From Smittium culicis (lineage: Eukaryota; Kickxellomycota; Harpellomycetes; Harpellales; Legeriomycetaceae): a stretch of DNA of 29,071 nt. How positions within the stretch are numbered: position 1 is the first letter of the stretch; each line of letters opens with the position of its first letter. The stretch is from positions 1 through 29,071 of the forward strand of contig LSSN01000175.1 in NCBI GenBank assembly GCA_001970855.1. Reading direction: 5' to 3'. Made by a program: the position numbers and the translations under genes. Below, piece by piece: positions 7,759 to 19,400 of this stretch. The notes below the pieces were generated by a model. The model ran no database searches, was not told the DNA's origin, and worked only from the letters and a program-made list of their open reading frames with translations.

Positions 7759-9222
7759 ATGTGTTATTATTTTTACAGCTCTAATTATATATTAAATAGT
7801 GGCTTATACTATAAAGAATTGGATATCTGTATATGCTCTTTTTTTGAAAGATATTTAGATAAATGGAGAGGATTTTTTACTAAACAATCGAATCAAAATA
7901 AATATTCAGTATACTACATTGCTAATTTCAAAACAAACGGGTGCAAAGGATATTTTAATGTTGTTTATAATGAAAATGGCGCTATTTAAACATCAATAAC
8001 AAATAAAAATTCTGAGTATTTTTATGTAGAAAAGAAATAACCCGAGAAAGAAAGAGATATTGAAATTCTACCGCTTAGGGTATACACCAAAACTAATTAA
8101 AAAAACATTAGAATTTAATGGGAGTGATTTTGATATAAAAGATTTATATACTACTACATAAAATCTCAGAATAAAAACATCGAAAAAAATTTAGACATCT
8201 ACTGATGCTTCGAAAGTTTAAATAACTCGATAAATGATAAATATGGATCTGATGAGCCATTTATAGCAGATAATTGGTCTAATATTGGTAGTATTTGATG
8301 TATTATGAAATCTATAAATCTATTATCTTAATTTTCAAAATCAGAAAATTTGCACATTGATTCTAAATTTATATTAGTTATTGAATATATCAGGTAATAA
8401 TTTCTGGATTCACTGAAATTGATAAAAAATTTATTCCAATATAAATAATCATAACACAAAATGAGGATTTTACATCAAAATTGTCGATTTTTTAGACTCT
8501 TTTTATTGAATCAAAAGCTCTTGGATTAAAGAGTAATGAAAAAACTTTGATATCTGATAATTCAGAAGAATTAAAAAAAGCTAAAAAACTGTTCAAAAAA
8601 ACTATGAAAAAAAATAATTTCTTGTACCTTATGTCAAAGAAAATTCACGATATTCTAAATACTAGTGGAGAAGTATATAAAACTACATTAAAATTGTTAT
8701 TTCACAAATAAAATTGATTCCAACACAAGAATGGTTTATAATATCTAAATATTATTTTAAGAAAAAGTAGTCAGTCATTTCAAAGCTTGAATGTGTAATA
8801 AAAAAATAAATCAACTATAATTTTCAAAAAAAAGCTAACTAGAATGATAGCTTGATATATTCTCACCTTCAACTAACAAATCTTTCGAGAAGTTTAAAAG
8901 GACTATAAAGTATAAATATAAATAATAGAAAAGATTGCATCTTTTGAAGTTTTTAACCTTTTCCAAGAGGATATTGAAAGAATAGTAGGAATACTACAAA
9001 CCTAATTTTGGGGAAATGTGCTATAACGAAATATCCTCAATTGATATTAAAATGTTAAACATTATATTTTTGACCGAAAAACTTGGAAAGGAAATATATT
9101 TAGCATATAAAACTAGTTTTAACCATTATGAGCTGACCAAAATCTCAAATAAAATAACTGAAGATAAATTTGAAAGCTTGAGCAGCATAATTCGATTTTT
9201 AGAGGTTATAGATATATCATAG
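7759..9222 (+). pseudogene. MULE-like transposase relic
   Basis: Several broken frames on the plus strand line up, in order, with parts of Mutator-like transposases. First comes a zinc-finger-like piece (VYYIANFKTNGCKGYFNVVY, resembling the FLYWCH/WRKY-type CKGYF pattern). Next, near 8350-8460, is a block like the first DDE strand (FILVIEYIR then SGFTEIDKKFIPI). Then near 8500-8590 is FIESKALGLKSNEKTLISDN, like the second catalytic strand. Finally near 8990-9060 is PNFGEMCYNEISSID, like the FGxMTSNISESFN motif. Many stops and shifts separate the pieces; the longest open stretches are 76 and 68 codons. The first catalytic Asp position appears to be Glu. It sits just inside the left TIR. The family call rests on short motifs and spacing only. 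Confidence 0.45.
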
Positions 9223-10789
9223 CTGAGAAAAATACTGATAGTTACTTGGGTGCGTACTGTTTATGTTACAATTTTTTGAAAAAGAAAAATTGTGTTCACA
9301 TATATTCATTCTTTTTAAAATCCGTAAAATCAAAATATGTTAAAATAAAATTTATCAGAGACAATAGATAGCGCACTAGACCAATAAGCGTAATGAAGAA
9401 CTATAGTCTTCTAATTGATTAGAAAATTTAATTATTTAAAAAAAAAAATTTCAATAATCATATAAAATAAATTCAAGTTTAATATATTATAATATATTTT
9501 GTATAAATTTAGTATAATTTATAAAATAAAAATGAGAATGAGCTAAATGATATTATAATTTAAAATAAAATCCTGTTTATAATAAAAGTTATCATAATAT
9601 ATTATATTATCTTATTTAGACCTAAACTTCTTAGAGCTCTATTAGTGAATTATGTGAATATAAGATATTTTTAGTTTATAAATAATATCTTCTTTTTGCA
9701 TTAATTTTAAAAAATTTTCTTACTGAGACATTTTATTTAATATTGAAATGTATTCAATAATATATAAGATGTATAAAAATTCGAAATATGGGGGAGATTT
9801 CTTAAAATTTTATAATCTCATTATCTATAATATTAACTAATTCAACATAATCAATTCACTTGATGATTTTTGCTGTGGAGAATTTTCTCGAACTTTGATA
9901 TAAAATATTTGCTTTGGTTATCCTCAAATACGCATTAACATATTGTTTTCAGTATATAAACTTCACAATTCTACAAAATATATTGATTTTTATTTGTATT
10001 TTTTATATATAGGTATAATTCTAAGCTAAATAAAAAATGATTTAATCTTGATAGTTTAATATGTAAATTAATCAATAATCCATTCAAAATAATTCTGGAA
10101 GCTTCAGTTTAGTTTAACTTTTATGGCTAGTAATATGTTATTTGTAGCTAATTTTCGTGCTTGGAATCTGATTTGATAATTATTATATGCGCATATTATA
10201 TAGAAATATATATTTATTATTTATAAAAGGTTTTAAATCTCAGGAAAATTAAGTTTCTACACATAATTTCATTTTTCTAAATTTTATTAGTACAATAACA
10301 TAGTTTATTTTTTGATTTTTTAATTTAGATATTCTGATATTTTGAATATTTTTATAATTTATTTTTAATGTTTTTTTCCCTGTGGTTTAGATTAAATTAT
10401 AATATTTTTATACTTGCAAATTCTATAGATAAATGGCTGATTTAGCGTAATTTTTAATATCTGAACTAGTTTTCCTTATTCTTTTGAGTCTAAAGAAAAA
10501 AACTATAAAATTTTAGTATATAATAAAAGTAAATTTAATTATAACGATAATAAAATTAGAATGTTCTAAAACAGCATACCAAATTATCATTTTTTAATTA
10601 GAATAAAAAACTCTATGTAAATAATCAAGTTCTCAGAATTGCAAAAATTAAAGAAAAAACCACATTTTTATATCTAAAGATATTTATTTGGTTCTTTAAT
10701 TGAATTATGTTAAACAGTCAATTTAAATCAGATATCAAGGTGTATGACAAGGGTAGATAGCTAAGCATAGAGTACTGTCTCCGCAAAGA
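9223..10789. other. AT-rich interior, no gene
   Basis: Extremely AT-rich sequence with dense stops in all frames. No gene or clear repeat was found. It is probably decayed transposon interior. Confidence 0.4.
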
Positions 10790-10932
10790 ATACTTTAGCC
10801 AATTGAAAGAAAGTATATGAAATTGAGGATTTAGGGTAGCCTAAAATCGTCACAGTTGATCATATCACGCCCCCTCATGCCCCGATCCAAATCATAGTCA
10901 ACTTGATTTAATTTCGGGGTTCTTTTCTTTTT
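10790..10932 (+). ncRNA. Candidate structured RNA (three hairpins and T-rich tail)
   Basis: Three stems follow one another. ATACTTT/AAAGTAT lies at 10790-10796/10810-10816. GATTTAGG/CCTAAAATC lies at 10828-10835/10840-10848. A two-part stem joins CCCCGA to TCGGGG (10880-10885/10914-10919) with an inner AAATCA/TGATTT. A T-rich tail TTCTTTTCTTTTT follows at once. The segment is richer in G and C than its surroundings. The layout suggests a Pol III transcript, but no A/B box pair or known family was recognised. Confidence 0.25.
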
Positions 10933-11535
10933 ATTTTATATGGAGACCTTTTTTTTAAATCAAATACACGATAAATGCAGGAAAAGATCAACATGAGAGT
11001 TGAAAACCAGTCAGCCTTCCCTTATTGGTCTCAAATAATCTCGATAGAGCCCTAGTCGCATACCTCCGTCAACCCAGAATTACCATTGAGGTATTAACCT
11101 GAGGTGTATTCTATAGAAAAACTGGTTACACAACTTATTATTTCATCTAAAACTTTAATTAGAAAGGGAGATACACTTCCTTAGCCAACATATAATTATC
11201 TAATATAAGGAATAAATCCTTGAGTAGTTTTGGGATTTTATTCATAAGCTTTGATTACTTTAATGCTCGTCGCCCATTAAGATGTTATTACTTTTTAGAG
11301 GGCTCTAGCTTTAAAAATCAGGGCCATTTGGTATTGTAGAATAAATGAACGTATACCCAGAATAACTCGAATTCATTGACATGATCATAGTATATACTTC
11401 ACATAATAACTGATAATCATTCGAATAAAGTTTCTAAGCATCAAGAAATTAATTGGTTTGATAGCAGCTGGAATATTAAATATGTAAATACATTTTTTTT
11501 TATAATTATTGTAAAACTATACAATATAAAATTTC
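10933..11535. other. Unassigned spacer of less extreme composition
   Basis: The composition is more mixed than the flanks up to about 11450. There is no open frame of note and no recognisable RNA or repeat. Confidence 0.3.
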
Positions 11536-11540
11536 TTACA

Positions 11541-11918
11541 TTTTACATTTTACATTTTACATTTTACATTTTACATTTTACATTTTACATTTTACATTTT
11601 ACATTTTACATTTTACATTTTACATTTTACATTTTACATTTTACATTTTACATTTTACATTTTACATTTTACATTTTACATTTTACATTTTACATTTTAC
11701 ATTTTACATTTTACATTTTACATTTTACATTTTACATTTTACATTTTACATTTTACATTTTACATTTTACATTTTACATTTTACATTTTACATTTTACAT
11801 TTTACATTTTACATTTTACATTTTACATTTTACATTTTACATTTTACATTTTACATTTTACATTTTACATTTTACATTTTACATTTTACATTTTACATTT
11901 TACATTTTACATTTTACA
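11541..11918. repeat. (TTTTACA)n satellite, left block
   Basis: A perfect 7-bp tandem repeat of 54 units (378 bp), preceded by a partial unit TTACA at 11536. It runs directly into the assembly gap. Confidence 0.95.
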
Positions 11919-12038
11919 NNNNNNNNNNNNNNNNNNNNNNNNNNNNNNNNNNNNNNNNNNNNNNNNNNNNNNNNNNNNNNNNNNNNNNNNNNNNNNNNNN
12001 NNNNNNNNNNNNNNNNNNNNNNNNNNNNNNNNNNNNNN
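11919..12038. other. Assembly gap (120 N)
   Basis: A run of N inside the heptamer array. The true number of repeats is unknown. Confidence 0.98.
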
Positions 12039-12417
12039 ATTTTACATTTTACATTTTACATTTTACATTTTACATTTTACATTTTACATTTTACATTTTA
12101 CATTTTACATTTTACATTTTACATTTTACATTTTACATTTTACATTTTACATTTTACATTTTACATTTTACATTTTACATTTTACATTTTACATTTTACA
12201 TTTTACATTTTACATTTTACATTTTACATTTTACATTTTACATTTTACATTTTACATTTTACATTTTACATTTTACATTTTACATTTTACATTTTACATT
12301 TTACATTTTACATTTTACATTTTACATTTTACATTTTACATTTTACATTTTACATTTTACATTTTACATTTTACATTTTACATTTTACATTTTACATTTT
12401 ACATTTTACATTTTACA
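12039..12417. repeat. (TTTTACA)n satellite, right block
   Basis: After one A, 54 perfect TTTTACA units (12040-12417, 378 bp) continue the array. It ends at CTTAAACG. The unit is not the TTAGGG-type fungal telomere repeat. Confidence 0.95.
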
Positions 12418-12729
12418 CTTAAACGAAATATCAAAACAGGAGGAAAAAAATTAATGATAAGTAAAAAAAAAGGGAATTCAAAAAATTATAACTTTTTCAA
12501 ATATAAGGGAAAAAAACTTTTATAGAATTCAATGATTTTTTAAATTAAAAAATTATAGTCTAAATAAATTATCAACGCAAATTAGATTTTAGTTTTGCTT
12601 TTTTATTTCCAATTTAATTTACAAAAATAATAATCACTGCAAAACAATTTTTTAGCAAATTGTGATATTTAATGCTATTAACAACAGTTAATGGTATTAC
12701 ATTAACTATTATATTCTTAGCAAGACCTT

Positions 12730-12891
12730 TTATGTAAAAAAATATGAATTTTATTAAAATTTATTAAAATAAAATGAAAAAAGTCAATAAAATAATTCAT
12801 AATCGATGTGAAAAAAGTCCTTGAAATTGGCACCTATTTTATGAATACTTCTCGGAAATTAAGCAAAAGATCTTATGTTTAATATTTAGCC
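12730..12891 (-). repeat. Right terminal inverted repeat
   Basis: Read on the minus strand it starts GGCTAAATATTAAACATAAG and passes through TAGGTGCCAATTTCAAGGAC and ATGAATTATTTTATTGAC to TTTTTACATAA. It matches the left TIR at roughly three quarters of positions by eye. Confidence 0.6.
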
Positions 12892-13467
12892 TTATTACAA
12901 TTATATATCGTAGTAAACATGAATGATTCAATAACTCAAATTATATTTAATATATCATAATAGTAGCAAATAGTATCTAACAATAGTCATTAACTATAGG
13001 GGGAGGGGTGGCGGGATTAGAGCAATACTAGGTTATTTTCTATTAGAATATAATAACAAAAACTGAATAATGAAAAATAAAAAAAATTAATAGAAAAAAC
13101 TTGCGCTCCAAAAGAGTCTTTCGTATACTTTACGATTTGCTATTCAGCCAGAACTACAGAAAAATATAATTTTCTCATCTTCATGCTTAATATATCGAAT
13201 ATTAATAATTTTAGGCTATCGATGTGAAATAAAATTAAATTTCAATTTTATAAATGCCAAGTATAATAAAGATGCAAAGAGTAAATTATTATTTGCATTA
13301 AATGAAGACTATTCACGCATAATGAGATATAAGTACTTAACAAAATACTGCTGATTTATTGTATTCTTCAACTTATTTTTGCTATCAATTTTTTTACTTT
13401 TATAAATCTAATACTTTAAGACTAATAAAAAAAAGAGGGAATGGGAACGATAATAAAGATAGATGGT
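12892..13467. other. Spacer downstream of the Furry-family gene
   Basis: AT-rich, no gene. It contains an isolated G-rich run GGGGGAGGGGTGGCGGG (12999-13015). The 3' UTR and poly(A) site of the minus-strand gene ending at 13468 should lie in its right part. Confidence 0.4.
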
Positions 13468-16400
13468 TTAACCTTTAGTTATGTGTGATGATAGGTATTT
13501 GTTAAGAGAATCCAAATCATACATGAGACTTTCGATTTTCTTAATTTCTTCCGCATTATGAACGTTATTAATGTTGACAGAGTTTTGGCGATTAACCAAA
13601 GATGAGCTGTTGGAATACTCATTGTCGCGCTGAATATGCGAGAACAAACCAAGATCAAGGTTTGCTGGTTGAACAGAAAAGTTCCCATTGCTCGGGTATT
13701 TAGATTTGTAAATTATAGATTCATCCTGCGATTCATTATTGATATTGTGATTGGTGTTGTAGCTATCACATATATCGCTCATTTCTTCATCTTTCATAAT
13801 GGAAGAAACGTTTTGTTCAGTATTTTCCTTTTTATTGCTTGGAAGAATATCTTGTATAGAAGAGCCAGAATTTGGTAACTCCGAGCTGTTGTCAATTTCA
13901 ACCGAGTGGTCATAGTCATTTATTATTTGTGTTGATAAAATATTTTCTATAATTGTTGAGCACATTTTGCGAGAAATCTCGTTAATACGCTCGTCATCAT
14001 CGCTTCTCCAATCAACAGTAATTTGACCTAGTAAAAATTCATCATCATTTTCGCTGAAATCATTAGCTAGTTGATCAGCATAAATGGCTTCTGTTGAACT
14101 GGAAATACTAAAACCACTATTATGATTCGCAAGGCTGGTGTAATCTAAGTTGCCTGGTTTAAAATCTACCTTTTCCAAAAACAGATTCAAAACGTAGCGT
14201 GCTAATTTGCTAAACTCGGTTGTAAAAGTTAGATTAATTAAATTATATATTGGGCCCGATAATTCTGAGTCATTGAAACTACCAAAGCTATGTTCAGGAC
14301 TTACATTCTTGTTTCTTAGCATAAGCTCCATCAAAAAAAGAGTGTGATATACCTTTGAGCATAATGGAATTGAGTCTATAATACTAGAAATCTTGTTTAA
14401 ATTTTCGTGTCGACTTGGTAATATTTGCAGCTCCTTTGATCTATCACATTTGCAGTAAATTAAGTTTTCTGAAGGCATAATGCAATGGTCAAGGGTTTCA
14501 GCTAAAGGTTGAGTGCAGTCAAGGACGGCTTTAGATCCCATCTGAATCATCCATAAACTATAGATATCATATTCATGAGAAGAAAAAGATGTAAAGGATT
14601 TGAACAAGTTGAAAAATTCCGATAGTAAGACTGAATCAACAAAATTGTCAATTTCAGATAAATTAGTTGGGAAATTTAAAAGCTTGGATATATAATTCGA
14701 TAATAGCGTACAAGAATTGCTGTTAGCTTTTTCCAGTTTATAACACAATTCTTGTAGCCCTATTGAAGAAATAAAATCTCGCAGTAGGGCTAAATCGTTA
14801 GATTTCATAATTGATAAGTAAACTGGCAAAATTGTGGATAATACTTGAACGAAAATCTCCAAATTTTGGTCTGAGTTTTGGGAAGGGCTGTGAGGAATAA
14901 TAATTGCTAGCTCAACAAGTAGGCCTAAACATGTTGGCCTAAAACTTAAAAACTTCATTCCTCGAACTAGGCTGTTGTATATTGTCATAAAGTGGCTATG
15001 GGTACAATTTAGGGTGTGGTTATGAAGTCGAAGTCCAATCATGTGTTCTAATAGCTTTGCTTTTTCAGGGCTGTCAATAAATCCAGAAGCGATGATTTTT
15101 TCAAAAGTGATTGAGTATATTTTTAGACCTCGTTCATAAACCATGGGGTTGTCAGTATGCATAACAGCAATTGAACAACAAAGTATATCTACATAACAGT
15201 CAGCTGAACAATCTTGGCTGACTGCTAATTTAGTAAATTCAAAAAAGGAATTAAGCACAGTTAGCGAAAAATTTGAAATTTCAGGATTTTTTGTGTTGAG
15301 GATATTTGAGAGTCTATCAACTAATCCCAAAACTAAGTTGGAGTTTGGCACTATATTCCAGCGGCAATCGATATTGTGGTTGCTTGAGGTTGAAAAAATG
15401 ATTGAAAGGAGGGTAAAGCTAGATGAAGCAATTTCACGAACTGGGCACGATGAGCCATATTTTAAAGATAGTGAACACCAATTTTCACAAAAAATGTTAT
15501 CACTTGCGCCAAAACTTGACTCCAGATACCATGAGAATATTTCTAAAATTCTATTAACCAATTTTGGAAACATGGATTTAGTAGCATGGTCGAAATCTCT
15601 AGACTCTGAAAACAAAAAGACCAGTTTAACAGCGTCATCTAGAGTTTTGTAAGTAAGCGGGGTTGAGCTGTTTTGTATTGTGGGGTAAAGTTCAATGTAG
15701 TAGTTAGTAGATAAATATAAAAGCGATTTGGATATTATTTGAATAGCAGAACTCCTTATTATTCCGAGACTAGGATCGTTACATAGTAACAAAGTAGTAC
15801 AAAGAGGTATAACGTTCATAACTAGGTCGAAGTTTGTGAGAATTGATTTGATGTTTTTAGATGCAATAGCTGACAAGATAAATAGTCCAAATCCTGCATC
15901 GCTTACAACAAATGGGTAGCTAATTTGATCATTTTCAGTGTCGGTAGTAAGCTCATAATACCTTCCTAGCCATAATTCAGCGAATCCTGTTTTGTGAAAT
16001 CTGCGATGGGAAAGATCCGAATGTAGCGAATTTGGTGAGCAGTCATTAGAATTTTTAAATTTTGGTAGAGCTTCAGCAGCATTAAGAGGAATGAAACACA
16101 TTGGCGTAAGCTTTTGGAAGCAAAAATCAATCAAAATGTCGAAGCTATCATAGTTTAAGGTGGCTGAAATAATCGAGGATAAAATTTTTTCACTAACGTT
16201 TAATAAGGTTCTACTTTGGCTATTACGAATTATTTTGCTCAAGTAATCAACTATCCACATTATAAACTCGGCGTTGCTGGCGTTGTAGCTATTCTGAGAG
16301 AAGTTTTTTTTAACTAAGGAATCCCATAGGTCAGATACAATTTTAGGGTTTGATTCAATAAGCTCAGCGCTAATATAAATAATTGAAAAAAGAATATGCT

Positions 16401-19400
16401 CTTTAGACTCAATAGAAAAGTCGATGGTTTCAGATATAGAAAGGGGGTTGTCTGGTTGCAAGAATGACGATAGAACAAACGTGCTAAATTCAACAACTTT
16501 TTCATTCAATGGGTGGTCGTCATTGGTATTTGTTGCAGTATAAACCAAATTGGTCAAAACCCTGGTCAAATTTTCTAGTTTGAGATTAAGGATAAATACA
16601 TTCTCGCAAAACAGCTTGACAATTTCTACCCAAGAATCTTTTTTAAAACCTAGTTCGTTGTTAGAGTTGCAGTGTTTTGTATTATTTAATAAAGAAGTTA
16701 GTTTTTGGAAGCTGAAACTAGTGAATTTATTTTCGGAAATAAGCTTAATAATTTCCAAGCCATTAGAAGCGACCAGTTGGTTATCCGAATTAGAAATGAA
16801 TAGGGCAAAGATCAATGACTCTTCAAATAAGCCAAAACTCTTTACAATTTTAATATTGAAAGTTTTAAAAATTTTGACTAGAACGTTTGATAAGCTAGCT
16901 AAAACAAAAAATTCTTTGCTGTGAGTTTCTGGGCTAAAATTGTCTTGAAAAAGGTGCCTTTTGAACAAGCCGTTGACTTTGTTGATGTAGAGTTTGGTTG
17001 GGTTGTAGAATAGGTTGAAAAAGTCTAGCAAAAGTTTTTTGCTAAGCTCTGATTCGACAAAAAATTCGATCCCTTTTTCAATGACTAAAACTTGTGAGCG
17101 AGGACTTTCGAGAAGCGCTGGTACGCCCCATTTTAGTAGCGAGTGGAAAAATTGGACAGAGTTATTACCCGAAAAGCAGTCAGTTGGGATGGTTTCTACA
17201 TCGAAGAAAGAACTACTAACAGTCACGTTTTTCATCAATATTGACATTCCACGAATTGACGCGCTTTGCAAACCTTTGAGCTCTTCTTCGATAAGATACA
17301 AAATCTGCTTTTTTTCTACGTTGGGGTTATTCTTTGTAAAAGATTGCGATAATTTTTCAATTTGGGAGCTTGTCATGTTGTGATAGTTTTTGTTAGTACC
17401 GAACCCGCACCAAGACTCGAAAAGTTTGTACAAATTACGCTTTTTATCAAACGAGAAAAATTTATTTAAAGAGTCAATGTTAGCAGGATGAGACTTATTA
17501 AGATCATCGACGCTTAATGCGCGGCTGTGATCTTCTCGGCTAGGAGTTATTTCGATTTTTCCGTCGCTTATGCCTTTTGGGAATCTGCTTGATGGTTGAC
17601 CAGATGGGCTTTCGAAATTTTGAATTAGAGATATCCTCTTTTTTTTCCAGTCAGACTCAGAATGCTTTGAGCTGATACTGCTAATCCGTGAAGTTTTTGT
17701 TTGCTTCGATACTTCTATAGAACTCTGTTCAAAAGAAGCTTTTGTAGATGAGAACTTATTCAGAATACCTTTCTTATAAGAAAGTAGATGTATGTAGTAC
17801 ATAACCTCAACAAGCCCACAAAAGTGAAACCGCAGCGACAGGAATTCAAAGCTATCCGTAGCTGTAAAGCTGTTAAGGAATTTAAAAGTTTCATTGACAA
17901 AAAATACTAACATTGCAATAGTTTGGCTATTTTTTGTGTCAAAGAAAGTGTCTAAGAAAGCCAAGTCGCTTGAGATTCTTCTTAGCATATATTTGTAAAT
18001 AATACAAAGTGATAAGCGAACTCGGTCAACTTTTTTCGAGTCCATCAGCAAAGAGTGAGATTTTTTCGGCAAAAATTTTGGCGAGTTAGTAGAAGTGCTA
18101 GCAGAGTTTTGCTGACCAATTTTGGGTTGTGTTGCTGATAAATTGCTTGGGTTTGTAGCAGTAGAAGTAGAAGTAGTAGTGGAATCTAATGCTGCGTTTT
18201 TAAAAGTTTCAGGCCCAGCATTGGAGGTTTGGTTTTTGTAACCAAAGCTAAAGTTTGGGGTATTATCAGATATCTTTGGTGTTTCAGGTGTAGTGTTTGA
18301 GTTGAGGTTACCGTTACTATCTTTAGAAATATTGATTGGCGAAACTTGTAAAGAAAGCTCGCATTTCGATTGGAGCTCGTACAATATTTCAGAGAAAAGG
18401 TCTAGTTGAACGGTCGAAAGAATATCGATTGCACCTAGCCTTAAGTACATATTCTCACAACTGAGCAGTGGAAAGGTTAAATTGACAAGCTGCTTAATAG
18501 AAGTCCATTCAGAAATAACCTCAGGCTTTTCGTTTTTGGAATAAAATTTGAGAGGACCTGCCAGTTTCCTTGCCCAACCTAAAGGAAATAGGGAATTACT
18601 GGTGGTCCTTTGGCTTATTATGCCAAGGTTATTTAAGTTAAAAGTATTGCTATTTGAGCTAGCACTGTTTGAGAAGTTGCTGGTACTAGAATTACTGCCA
18701 CCTACACTAGGAGACATACTCGTAGGCGATTGAGACTTGGTTTTCATAAACCCTTTAAGCGAGTAAGTGACTGAGCTTTTTTGAGGTAGGAAATCTCCAG
18801 ACTCGTTTCTAGAATTTTCAGTACTTGAGCTTGATTCTTTCAATGATGCGAATGCAAATTTAACTAAAAAGCAAAACTGATCGACGGTTCTTTCAATTGT
18901 ATGGTGCTGTGAATTTGTTGTTTTTCCAGGCTGGGAGTTCCCATCAGAATTTGAATTTTCATCAAAGAATGAGTATGATATTGCTTGAGATGATTTTTCA
19001 TTGCTTTGCTTGATTGATTCGTCATAGCTAAGAAGCAATTGGCTGAATCCAAAAGTTTTAAAACGCAATTGGAGATCATTTGGACGCACAGCGTATTCAT
19101 TAGTGGTTGAATCATAGCTTGTTGGGCTTAAAGAATCATAGTTCATGTATTTATCATTGCTTACGAGAATTTTATTATACGTGGTGCTTGAAATTTGAGT
19201 GATATAAGAATTGATATGCTTAATTCTCTGGCAAATGCAGCTCCGAGATTCCTCGACTATCGATGGAATAATGTCAACAAACCTACTAACGATTTGCAAA
19301 TAAAAGAATGAAAAGTCTAATGTGAAATTTTTGTGGTAACCCAAATCAGCTAAGTTGAAAATAATTTGATCATCCTCAGTATTTAGCTTTGTGCTGTAGA

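Larger units (their letters stand above)
7208..12891. mobile_element. Decayed MULE-like DNA transposon (putative)
   Basis: Two inverted repeats (7208-7466 and 12730-12891) flank about 5.7 kb that includes a transposase relic resembling Mutator-like enzymes near the left end. Long terminal inverted repeats with an internal transposase are the MULE layout. The ends are not sharply defined and similarity may extend outward to about 7177 and 12919. No target-site duplication could be fixed by eye. The interior also holds a (TTTTACA)n array with an assembly gap, so the true length is unknown. The element is clearly old: the transposase frame is broken many times. Confidence 0.5.

Noticed and set aside
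11541..12417. Interstitial telomere or CRISPR-like array
   Set aside because: The unit TTTTACA is not a fungal telomere repeat, and there are no spacers between units.
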